From: Pseudomonadota bacterium
Lineage (GTDB): Bacteria; Myxococcota_A; UBA9160; SZUA-336
Assembly: GCA_003247575.1 (NCBI GenBank)
Contig: QJZC01000005.1
Coordinates: 1 to 61,199 of the forward strand
Direction: 5' to 3'
DNA: 61,199 nt
A program made the translations under genes and the position numbers. Shown piece after piece: positions 54,695-61,199 of this stretch (position 1 is its first letter; the number at the start of each line of letters is the position of its first letter). The notes under the pieces are model-generated. The model was given only the letters and a program-made list of their open reading frames with translations, did not search any database and was not told the origin of the DNA.

Positions 54695-55915
54695 TTACTC
54701 GGTCGGCCGGCTCACGAGCGTATCGATCTCGCGTGCGTGCGTGCACGCGTCCGCGTAGCCGAGCTCGATCAGTCGTGCGGCGTAGTCCCCCTGAAACAGC
54801 AGCACGCTCAGCAGGTCGTTGCCCGGAGCCGCGCGCGTTCCGAGTCGGCGCAGCATCCAGCGGAATGCCCGCGGTAGATTCGGCTCGAACTCCGTTGCGA
54901 TTTGCGCGAGATCTCTCGAGGGACGCAGCACCAGCAGCTGGATCGGGCGCAGGTCATGATCCGCCGGACGACGGTTGGAGCGCACGCGTCGCCCGCCGAG
55001 CAGCTCGTTGATGCGCTCGAGCCGCAGCGCGTCCTGATCGAGCAGATCCAGGAAGATCGCGTTCAGCATCACCCCGAGCACCTGAGCGGGCTGGGGATAC
55101 GCCGCGGGGCTGCTGCGTACGACGGGATCCTTCCCGTTCGCGTAGCGCGTCGAGATCGCGAGGATGCGCTCGGCGCCCAGGTGGACTGCAGGCGCGAGCG
55201 GCGAGTGGAGTCGCACGGCACCATCGCCGTACCAATCGTTCCCGATGCGGACGGCGGGAAAGAAGACCGGTAGCGCAGCCGAGGCCAGCGCATGCTCGAC
55301 GCGAAGCGCGGTGGTCTGCGCGCGACGCTTTGGGCGGTCCCACTCCCGCACGCTTCGCCCCTGGCACCAGGTGACCGTCTGGCCCGAGTCGTAGTGGGTC
55401 GTGGTGATCGCTACGGCGCGCAGCCGACCCTCACGTAGGTTGCGTTCGATTCCCGGGAGCTCGCCCGAAGGACTCGCGAGCACTCGATGCAAAGTACGCG
55501 CGAGCGGGTGGGTATCCACCAGTCCGCGAACCCGCGGGCCCATGCGAGTCCCGCCCCAGAGGCCGAGCTGTGCCGCCCACAGGAACGCCCGCGTGAACAT
55601 CGACACGACATCGACCCGGAACACGTCCTCGACCCGGAGCCCGGTCCAGAGACGCTCGAGCTCATCGACCCGCTCGGGAAACGAGCCCGGTTGGTTCGCC
55701 AGATGCGCGGCGTTGAGCGCTCCAGCCGAGACACCGGTGAGCAAGGGGGCTTCGAGCTCGGGATACCGCTCGGCCAGAAACCGCAGCAATCCAACCTGAT
55801 AGGCCCCGCGCGCTCCGCCCCCGCTGAACGCCAAGGCGAGCTCGTCCCGTGGCTGAGAAGCCGTTTCGATTGCAGGTGGCGTCTTGCCTGCGGATGGATC
55901 CTCTGTCGAGCTCAC
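54695..55915 (-). CDS. Patatin-like phospholipase
   Basis: 406 residues. The oxyanion loop FSGGGARGAYQVG is at 30-42, the nucleophile GVSAG puts Ser at 63, and the acid is in WYGDGAVR. This is a complete Ser-Asp dyad. The patatin domain runs to about 280; the remaining part (LLDQDALRLERINELL and after) is helical and of unknown use. No signal peptide is present. Patatins hydrolyse phospholipids or acyl esters. It is single on its strand, divergent from the activator gene at 56284. Confidence 0.92.
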   Translation of the reverse strand: MSSTEDPSAGKTPPAIETASQPRDELALAFSGGGARGAYQVGLLRFLAERYPELEAPLLTGVSAGALNAAHLANQPGSFPERVDELERLWTGLRVEDVFRVDVVSMFTRAFLWAAQLGLWGGTRMGPRVRGLVDTHPLARTLHRVLASPSGELPGIERNLREGRLRAVAITTTHYDSGQTVTWCQGRSVREWDRPKRRAQTTALRVEHALASAALPVFFPAVRIGNDWYGDGAVRLHSPLAPAVHLGAERILAISTRYANGKDPVVRSSPAAYPQPAQVLGVMLNAIFLDLLDQDALRLERINELLGGRRVRSNRRPADHDLRPIQLLVLRPSRDLAQIATEFEPNLPRAFRWMLRRLGTRAAPGNDLLSVLLFQGDYAARLIELGYADACTHAREIDTLVSRPTE

Positions 55916-56012
55916 GCTCGGATTGTAGCCTCGTCACGGGTTGTGTGGCTCGGGCCCCGCGCGCGAGCGCTCTCCGGCAATGCCCAAGAGCGCTGGCAGT
56001 CCGTGAGGGGAG

Positions 56013-56050
56013 GTGGCCGCCGATTTTGGCAGTGGCCGCCAATATCGGCG
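56013..56050. promoter_or_regulatory. Tandem dyad sites, candidate enhancer for the sigma-54 activator
   Basis: GTGGCCGCCGATTTTGGCA (56013-56031) is followed directly by the similar GTGGCCGCCAATATCGGCG (56032-56050), a 19-bp period. The second contains CGCCAATATCGGCG, a palindrome apart from one base pair. They lie about 140 bp upstream of the candidate -24 box, the normal place for enhancer sites. The remaining part of 55916-56283 shows no gene. Confidence 0.5.
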
Positions 56051-56191
56051 AATCGCGACTGGCTCCCTTCGCCGTTCGGCGGCGAGCGCGTCATTCACTC
56101 TGACACCCAAGCAGCGGTGTACGGAGCGCAGCATCCGCTAGACGGTGCAAACCTGGGCTCGATCCCTCGGACGCGGCATGTGGAATGTGTT

Positions 56192-56207
56192 GGGAACAAA
56201 GCTTGCT
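56192..56207 (+). promoter_or_regulatory. Candidate sigma-54 promoter of the activator gene
   Basis: GGGAACA-AAGC-TTGCT: GG at 56193-56194 and GC at 56205-56206 are separated by exactly ten bases, and the -12 side TTGCT is perfect. The -24 side differs from TGGCACG at three positions. The implied transcript starts near 56218, 66 bp before the ATG. Confidence 0.45.
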
Positions 56208-56283
56208 CTTCCGCTTTGCGCGGGCGGCGCAGGTGGGGGCGCGCTCGCGCGAAACACTGATCATCCCACCGGACGGAGGATAC

Positions 56284-57573
56284 ATGCGGGAGTGGATTCT
56301 GATTCTGAACGACGCGGACCGAGAGCTCGAGAACGTCGAGGACGCATGGAATGTCGCCACGCAGGAGGAGGCCGCAGACCTTCTGGCGTCACAGCCGGTG
56401 CGCGCGATCTGTCTCGCGCGTGCGACGGCCGATGCGATTCTGTCCGACGCTCGCTGGCTAAGGCGACGCCGCAACTCCTTGCCGGTCTTTGCATGGGTGG
56501 ATGCGTCGGACATGGATCGGGCGGCCGAGTTCTTCGCATCTGGAGTGAATGACATCCTGCTGCGAGGACCCGGCGCCGCCGAGACCTTGGCGCGCCGGCT
56601 GGACTCGTTGGAGGACGCCGCCGTGCATCCCCAGCCGCGGGCTGCCGAAGGCATCATCGCCGAGAGCCCGGCGATGCGGGAGAGCCTCGAGCTGGTGGCC
56701 AAGGCCCAGAGCAGCCATGCGACCGTGCTCGTCCTGGGCGAGACGGGCACGGGAAAGGAGGTGGTCGCGCGGCTGATCCACGACGGCGGCCTGCGCGCCG
56801 CGGGCCCATTCGTCGGCATCAACTGCGCTGCCTTTCCCGAGACCTTGCTCGAGAGTGAGCTCTTCGGCTACGAGCGCGGAGCGTTCACTGGAGCCAACCG
56901 AAACAAGAGGGGTCTGTTCGAAGTTGCGAGCGGAGGAACCTTGTTCCTGGACGAGATCGGGGAGACCTCACTCGGCTTCCAGGTCAAGCTGCTCCGCGTC
57001 CTCCAGGAAGGCGTGATCCGACCCCTCGGGGCGACACGCGAAGTCGCGATCGACGTGCGCATCATCGCAGCCACCAACCGCTCCCTCCAACACGAGGTCG
57101 AGCAGGGAAGATTCCGGCAAGATCTCTACTATCGCCTGAACGTATTCCCGATCCAGCTCCCCGCCCTGCGCGGACGCGCCGAAGACATCGTCCCGCTCGC
57201 GGAGCTCTTTCTATCGCGCCTCGGGAGTCCACTACGGCGCATCGCCTCGGACGCCGCCCGGCTCCTCGAGATGCATCCCTGGCCGGGCAACGTCCGCGAG
57301 CTCGAGAACGAGGTCTCCCGCGTCGTCGCACACGGTGCCGGCGGAGCCGAAGTCACCGCGCGTATGCTCTCCCCGCAGCTCCAGGGCCAAGAGCCCGCAC
57401 TCCCCGTTCCTGTGGACGGCGAAACCCTCCGCGCCGCCCGCGATCGCTTCGAGCAGTGGTACATCCGCGGCGCCCTCCGCCGCCACGCCGGACGCAAAAT
57501 CGCCACCGCCCGCAGCCTCGGAATCACCCGCGAGTGCCTGTACAAGAAGCTGGTGAGATACGGAATGCAATGA
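56284..57573 (+). CDS. Sigma-54-dependent transcription activator with a degenerate receiver domain
   Basis: 429 residues. Residues 1-110 have the size and pattern of a receiver domain, but the site where the phosphorylated Asp belongs reads AICLARATAD, and the acidic pair is also weak, so it is a pseudo-receiver. The AAA+ core is complete: GETGTGKE at 152-159, GAFTGA at 199-204 (sigma-54 contact), LFLDEIGE Walker B, and the Arg fingers in RQDLYYRLNVF. The end is a Fis-type HTH (RKIATARSLGITRECLYKKL). GGAGGATAC precedes the ATG. Control may come from ligand or protein binding. It lies just left of an insertion element. Confidence 0.94.
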   Translation: MREWILILNDADRELENVEDAWNVATQEEAADLLASQPVRAICLARATADAILSDARWLRRRRNSLPVFAWVDASDMDRAAEFFASGVNDILLRGPGAAETLARRLDSLEDAAVHPQPRAAEGIIAESPAMRESLELVAKAQSSHATVLVLGETGTGKEVVARLIHDGGLRAAGPFVGINCAAFPETLLESELFGYERGAFTGANRNKRGLFEVASGGTLFLDEIGETSLGFQVKLLRVLQEGVIRPLGATREVAIDVRIIAATNRSLQHEVEQGRFRQDLYYRLNVFPIQLPALRGRAEDIVPLAELFLSRLGSPLRRIASDAARLLEMHPWPGNVRELENEVSRVVAHGAGGAEVTARMLSPQLQGQEPALPVPVDGETLRAARDRFEQWYIRGALRRHAGRKIATARSLGITRECLYKKLVRYGMQ

Positions 57574-57674
57574 CTGATCGCCCCACAGCGGCGCGCGAAC
57601 ATCGAGCAGAAGTTCGTGCGCCGTTGCGGGGCGTATGCCGAGGCCTCGCAGTGAGAACAACTGACTGAGCGAGG

Positions 57675-59056
57675 GATATTGTCAAATGTTGTGGGTGAGG
57701 GGTTTAGGCGGCGCTCCTTTCTTCCGTTTTCTCTGCAAGTCCGTCGATGAATCGGGCGCCTCGAAGAACGTCTTCGACGAGCGCCGGAGCGTTGAGCTTC
57801 CTCCATCGCAGCTGCGCCATATCGAGCAGCTTGTAGGTCATGAGAAGAGCCTTGGCTCGTGAGCCTGCGCCCTTGGTGACCCGCTGTCGAAGGCGAACCG
57901 TGGCGAACGGGGACTCGATCGCATTCGTCGAACGGATGTGCTTCCAGTGTTCCGCAGGGAAGTCATAGAACGAGAGCAGCTTGTCCTCGTCCTTGCGCAG
58001 GGACGCTACTGCCTTGGGGTACTTCGCGCCGTACTTGTCACTGAAGGCTTCGATCTCCTTCTGAGCGAGCTCGCGGGTCTCGGCGTTCATGATCTCGTGA
58101 AGTGCCTGCTTCGCCCTCGGCTGAAGCCGCTTGGGAAGCTTGTCGAGGACGTTCGCCAGCCGATGCACCCAGCAGCGCTGTTCGCGCGTTTCTGGCCAAA
58201 CATCGCGGACTGCAGCCCAGAATTCCAGTGCGCCGTCTCCGATGGCAAGGACAGGTGCACGCATTCCCCGGCCACGAAGATCTCGGAGCACGTCCGCCCA
58301 GCTTTCCGTGCTCTCTCGATAGCCGTCTTCGACCGCCAGCAGATGTTTGCTTCCATCATCGCGGACTCCAATCAGAACCAGCGTACACAGACGATCGTCC
58401 TCGAGGCGAACGCGGAAGTGTACCCCGTCCGCGAACAGGTACGCGAAGGACTCCTTCGACAGGTCTCGCTTGCGAAAGGCCGTGTATTCGTGCTCCCATT
58501 CCGCGGTCAGACGCGTGATGGTCGTGGGAGAGAGGCCTGCAGTCGCCTCCGCACCCAGGAGAGCCTCGAGAGCCGGCTTGAAGTCCCCCGTCGAGAGCCC
58601 GCGTAGATACAGCACGGGAAGCACCTCCGAGATCGTCGCGGAGCGGCGCATGTACGGAGGCAGGATCGCACTCGAGAAGCGCTCTCCTAAACGTCGATCG
58701 TGCACCCGCGGCGCTTTGACCTCGATCGTTCCCGCACGGGTGGTGACCTTGCGAGCTTTCGCGTAGCCATTGCGCACGACGAGCGCGCGGCCGTCCTCGT
58801 CTCGCTCTCCTCGATGTCCCTCCAGGGAGTCTTGGACCTCGGCCTCCAGGCCTCCCATCAGCAGTTCGCGTGCTCCCTCGCGCACCAGCGCATCCAGCGT
58901 CGAGAGCGTGTCCCGCTTCGCATCGTCTCCAAGGTCGGGTACAGTCAGCATGGGTGGCGTTCCTTCCTTCGCCGGAACAGGGCCGGCTGTGGTTTTCAGT
59001 CACATGGAAGGATGCGCCGCCTTCACCTACCTCCGTCCACAACTCCTAGGAATACC
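57675..59056 (-). mobile_element. IS256-family insertion sequence (approximate ends)
   Basis: The element is built around the transposase at 57704-58951. Weak inverted ends can be aligned: GATATT-N7-GTTGTGG at 57675-57694 against GGTATT-N7-GTTGTGG read from the other strand at 59037-59056, matching 10 of 13 shown positions plus AGGCGGCG further in. Flanking bases do not show a clear 8-9-bp target duplication, so it may be old or the ends may be misplaced. Confidence 0.5.
57704..58951 (-). CDS. IS256-family transposase
   Basis: 415 residues, full length for a mutator-type transposase. The DDE residues are Asp175 (LFADGVHFRV), Asp239 (AIGDGALEFW) and Glu346 (STNAIESPFATVR). The C/H motif reads CWVHRLANVLDKLP. 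NGYAKARKVTTRAGTIEVKAPRV at the N-terminal side and the GAEATAGLSPTTITRL helix are typical. The reading frame is intact, so the protein may be active. It moves the element by cut-and-paste or copy-out. Confidence 0.95.
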   Translation of the reverse strand: MLTVPDLGDDAKRDTLSTLDALVREGARELLMGGLEAEVQDSLEGHRGERDEDGRALVVRNGYAKARKVTTRAGTIEVKAPRVHDRRLGERFSSAILPPYMRRSATISEVLPVLYLRGLSTGDFKPALEALLGAEATAGLSPTTITRLTAEWEHEYTAFRKRDLSKESFAYLFADGVHFRVRLEDDRLCTLVLIGVRDDGSKHLLAVEDGYRESTESWADVLRDLRGRGMRAPVLAIGDGALEFWAAVRDVWPETREQRCWVHRLANVLDKLPKRLQPRAKQALHEIMNAETRELAQKEIEAFSDKYGAKYPKAVASLRKDEDKLLSFYDFPAEHWKHIRSTNAIESPFATVRLRQRVTKGAGSRAKALLMTYKLLDMAQLRWRKLNAPALVEDVLRGARFIDGLAEKTEERSAA

Positions 59057-59194
59057 CGTGGCGGGTCGTTCTGGGGATCGGGAACCAGTTCGGTCTTCGA
59101 TAGTGGCTTGGGCATCTCGGAGTCCATTCTCCGCCCTCGCTACAGATATTTCGAGGCTCAAGGTGTCTCGGAGCAGATTGGCACGGAGGGAGCT

Positions 59195-59380
59195 GTGCGC
59201 CTCTTCCGAACACCCCGTGCCCTGGTCCTCGAAGACCTCGCCCTCCGGCAACAACTCGCTGTCTGCCAGCGAAAGCGGCCCCCCCGTAGTCGTTCTTTGC
59301 TGGGGTGGATTGCTGCGCTCGATGTAGCTGCTGTATTGTACCACGCACTCGGAGCAGCAGCCGGAGATCGTCCGAGTTGA
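59195..59380 (+). pseudogene. Remnant of an integrase-type (rve) transposase
   Basis: The frame from 59195 reads VRLFRTPRALVLEDLALRQ, then QQLAVCQRKRPP, which resembles the N-terminus of integrase-catalytic-region transposases (recalled pattern FRSRASLALENLALRQQLAVL). After RKRPP the similarity is lost and a stop follows, so the catalytic domain is absent. It sits right after the IS256 element. Other sequence in 59057-59498 shows no gene. Confidence 0.45.
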
Positions 59381-59427
59381 CGCGGCTTGGGACGAATACC
59401 CCTGAATCCTTCGACCGCAGTCGTGGT

Positions 59428-59443
59428 CGGACAGGATTGTCCG
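59428..59443. promoter_or_regulatory. CGGACA dyad upstream of the toxin-like gene
   Basis: CGGACA-GGAT-TGTCCG is a perfect 6-bp inverted repeat 56 bp before the GTG start. It could be a repressor site or a short hairpin. No other copy was noticed. Confidence 0.3.
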
Positions 59444-59498
59444 TAGGCTTTGGTGAGCTTCAGGTCGTTGGTTATGGCGTATTGGGGGCGGACAGAGC

Positions 59499-60368
59499 GT
59501 GAGTGAGAAGCAATTCCGGGCCGGCGCACGTGATTCAGACGCTGTGCTTTGTGTGTTATCTCTAGATGAGCTCAAGCGGTTGTGGATCGGGGAAATCAAG
59601 AACAACAACATCAGCCTAGCTGAGGCAGAGAAGCTTTGGGAATCGTGGAGAGGAATTCCGCAGTTCGCTGCGCAGTATGCGGCAGTTGCAGACGACATGG
59701 GCCTTGCGGCCCGCCTCGTGAAGGATCTCGGGCACATTGGTGGACGCGTACGATACGTCCAATATAGCGGCCGTGTTCACGTCATCTTCAAGGGGTACGC
59801 TGGCCTGCGCAAGGTGTTGAATGGCACGAGATATCTGGCGAGCAATCCAAAGGTCGTTCAGATGGGAGTGGGAAGGGCGGGCGCGGTCAGGGCGATCCGG
59901 GGCGGAGCCGCATTGACAGTCGTGCTCGTGTCCGCGTTCCGCGTCTTCGATTATCTCATGTCAGACAACCAAACTCTCACCTATCTGTTGGGTTCGTTGG
60001 CAATGGATTTCATCAAAGTGGGGATTTCTGCCGCAGCCGCAGTTGCAGCAGTGGGCGTGGCTTCCACGACGGCAGTTGCGGCGTTCGCAGTGGGGCCTCT
60101 CCTGGTCGCGATCGTGGTCGGAGCGCTGATTGGTTTCGTACTCGACATGGTGGACGACCGCTTCGCAATCTCCGCTCAGCTGATCGATGCCATTGATCGT
60201 GTCGCGCAACGTGCAGAACAGAGCCTGCGGAGTCACGTAGACCGGGTGCAGGACCGCATTGCGAAGCTTGCTGAGGATTTGGCGGAGGCAGTGATCCAGT
60301 CCGTGCTTTGTGAGATCGAGGAGTATGTCAGGGAGCGTATGCACCGAGTCATCTGGATTCAAATCTAG
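59499..60368 (+). CDS. Putative membrane-acting toxin/effector
   Basis: 289 residues starting at GTG. The N-terminal half is soluble: a helical region (to about 80), then GGRVRYVQYSGRVHVIFKG and GLRKVLNGTRYLASNPKVV. The second half is hydrophobic: one segment at 134-154 and a long Gly/Ala/Val block at 162-216 that can form two or three helices. The end (217-289) is a helical, amphipathic tail with alternating charge. From memory, very similar sequence blocks occur in C-terminal parts of bacterial PAAR/type VI and polymorphic membrane toxins; this is unverified. There is no signal peptide. Base composition is visibly lower in GC than upstream. The next gene encodes a small membrane protein, as expected of an immunity partner. 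Confidence 0.6.
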   Translation: MSEKQFRAGARDSDAVLCVLSLDELKRLWIGEIKNNNISLAEAEKLWESWRGIPQFAAQYAAVADDMGLAARLVKDLGHIGGRVRYVQYSGRVHVIFKGYAGLRKVLNGTRYLASNPKVVQMGVGRAGAVRAIRGGAALTVVLVSAFRVFDYLMSDNQTLTYLLGSLAMDFIKVGISAAAAVAAVGVASTTAVAAFAVGPLLVAIVVGALIGFVLDMVDDRFAISAQLIDAIDRVAQRAEQSLRSHVDRVQDRIAKLAEDLAEAVIQSVLCEIEEYVRERMHRVIWIQI

Positions 60369-60394
60369 CGCTGAACGAATACTGGCGATCAAGA

Positions 60395-60835
60395 GTGCAG
60401 TCGAACCGGGTGAGTCAGATTTTCGTTGTGTCTACCTTTGCGCCAGCAGGAGTTGCAGCTCTTTGGTATGCCGGATCGCTCCTGCTGACGATGATCATGA
60501 GCATCCAGGAGCTGGCTCCCGTCGTGATCGTGAATCGCGGTGCGCTGGCTGCGATCGGTGCCGGGATAGGGCTCCTGGGGGCGGCTCTCGTCGTGGTGGC
60601 CGGTGATTTCTTGGAGAATTCACGCCTGATGCAATGGGGAGCCAGCGCTCTCGCGGTCGGCGCGATCCTGACGATTCTGATCCCGTTTCCCGCGGCGTTC
60701 ATTGCCGGACGAATGCTCGAGGAAAGAGGCTACTCGGAGTGCTCCGCGCTGACGGCGTTCGGATTCCGATTCTCGCGTGTGGCCTGGGTTCGGGACCCGA
60801 GTGCGTGCGTGAAACCCGGATTGGATCGGAACTGA
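60395..60835 (+). CDS. Small membrane protein, probable immunity partner
   Basis: 146 residues starting at GTG 60395, 26 bp after the preceding gene. Three hydrophobic segments (about 8-36, 47-70 and 82-104) are followed by a cytoplasmic or periplasmic tail with RGYSECSALTAFGFRFS and WVRDPSACV. The two Cys and the GY-C / W-V-DPS-C arrangement remind me of DUF1240-type membrane proteins found beside pore-forming effectors (recalled, not searched). It would protect the producer membrane from the toxin-like protein. It shares the lower GC of that gene. Confidence 0.6.
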   Translation: MQSNRVSQIFVVSTFAPAGVAALWYAGSLLLTMIMSIQELAPVVIVNRGALAAIGAGIGLLGAALVVVAGDFLENSRLMQWGASALAVGAILTILIPFPAAFIAGRMLEERGYSECSALTAFGFRFSRVAWVRDPSACVKPGLDRN

Positions 60836-60900
60836 ATCCATACTCGGCAGTCATCACAGACCGAGACATCAATGTGGCAGCACTCTGCTACTTCAACTTA

Positions 60901-61199
60901 GAGCCTATCCCAAAAGCGTTTGCATGGGCGCGGAGTTGTGTGTAGTAGATGCGTTGTGGGGTAAATGATCCACGCTGAGGGGGATGTGGCAAAGCGAGGG
61001 GTTGGAAAGCGGTTTCGGTTGTCGGATGCGTTCTGGGAGCAGATTGAGCCGGCGCTGCCTCAGCTACCCAGGCAAAGGACGGGCCGTCCGAGACTGCCGA
61101 TGCGCCCGATTCTTGAGGGTATTTTCTACGTGTTGCGTACGGGGATCCAGTGGAACGCGGTCCCGCGTGAATTCGGAACGTCGAGCACAATCCATCGAC
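60901..61199 (+). mobile_element. IS5-family element (IS427 group), left part
   Basis: The left inverted repeat begins at 60901 with GAGCCTATCCCAAAAG, a typical start for this group, directly after TTA (60898-60900), the type of target sequence these elements duplicate. The transposase gene follows on the plus strand and leaves the window. Confidence 0.75.
60965..61199 (+). CDS. IS5-family transposase, 3' end outside the window
   Basis: The frame from the ATG at 60965 is open to the edge (78 codons). KRFRLSDAFWEQIEPALPQ, GRPRLPMRPILEGIFYVLRTG and QWNAVPREFG are the well-known N-terminus of IS5/IS427 transposases (DUF4096-like segment). GTG at 60986 is another possible start. The catalytic domain lies beyond the window; many of this group need a frameshift to make it, which cannot be judged here. 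Confidence 0.88.
   Translation, partial: MIHAEGDVAKRGVGKRFRLSDAFWEQIEPALPQLPRQRTGRPRLPMRPILEGIFYVLRTGIQWNAVPREFGTSSTIHR

Noticed and set aside
1..61199. CRISPR arrays, tRNA, rRNA and tmRNA genes
   Set aside because: No regularly spaced repeats and no cloverleaf or conserved rRNA/tmRNA segments were noticed in the gaps. A covariance-model scan could still find a short RNA missed by eye.

Overview
The window is visibly GC-rich, tightly packed bacterial chromosome. GTG and TTG starts and overlaps of 1-11 bp are common. It encodes an LPS export set (LptC, LptA, LptB), heptose phosphatase GmhB, a TolC channel and YajC-SecD-SecF, so the cell is Gram-negative. The lpt-rpoN-ptsN-hprK-rapZ-EIIA-HPr-EI block, single-domain HprK, CarD next to ispD-ispF-cysS, bactofilin and several CoA-ester enzymes suggest a deltaproteobacterium in the broad sense (Myxococcota, Binatota or Desulfobacterota-like). 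This is inference from gene content, not a tree.

Layout. 1-9,250: lipid and CoA-ester metabolism (two family III CoA-transferase/racemase proteins, alpha/beta hydrolase, SDR, thiolase) mixed with a degenerate PilZ protein, an isoaspartyl peptidase, an M23 peptidase and YciO. 9,548-14,482: a STAS / REC-PP2C-HATPase partner-switching pair, an epoxide-hydrolase-like enzyme, an NhaC-type antiporter and a small exported protein. 14,618-22,828: one compact operon for LPS export, sigma-54 and a permease-less regulatory phosphotransferase system. 22,879-25,514: metK-ahcY (methyl cycle). 26,154-29,343: yajC-secD-secF, with a large acidic insert in SecF. 29,478-31,001: amt behind a strong sigma-54 promoter match. 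31,056-31,234: a run of five stem-loops. 31,331-33,879: bactofilin and TolC on the minus strand. 34,062-41,511: carD, ispD, ispF, cysS, uvrB, uvrC. 41,645-50,695: a retropepsin-like protease, comEC, gmhB, a lipoprotein aminopeptidase, prmA, a sugar-nucleotide epimerase, a cupin and a P-loop kinase/dCMP deaminase fusion. 50,756-55,915: V4R-STAS and PP2C signalling proteins, a quinone oxidoreductase, a PilZ protein and a patatin. 56,013-57,573: a sigma-54 activator with its own candidate enhancer sites and promoter.

From about 57,660 to the right edge the character changes to an accessory island: an IS256-family element, an integrase-type transposase remnant, a two-gene membrane toxin/immunity-like pair with lower GC, and the left end of an IS5-family element. 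This pair is the best candidate here for a poorly described system. No functional tRNA, rRNA or CRISPR array was seen.

Shared themes: sigma-54 (rpoN, two candidate promoters, one activator), phosphotransfer and partner-switch signalling (EI/HPr/EIIA/HprK; STAS, PP2C and HATPase modules), and cyclic-di-GMP (one intact and one degenerate PilZ domain).
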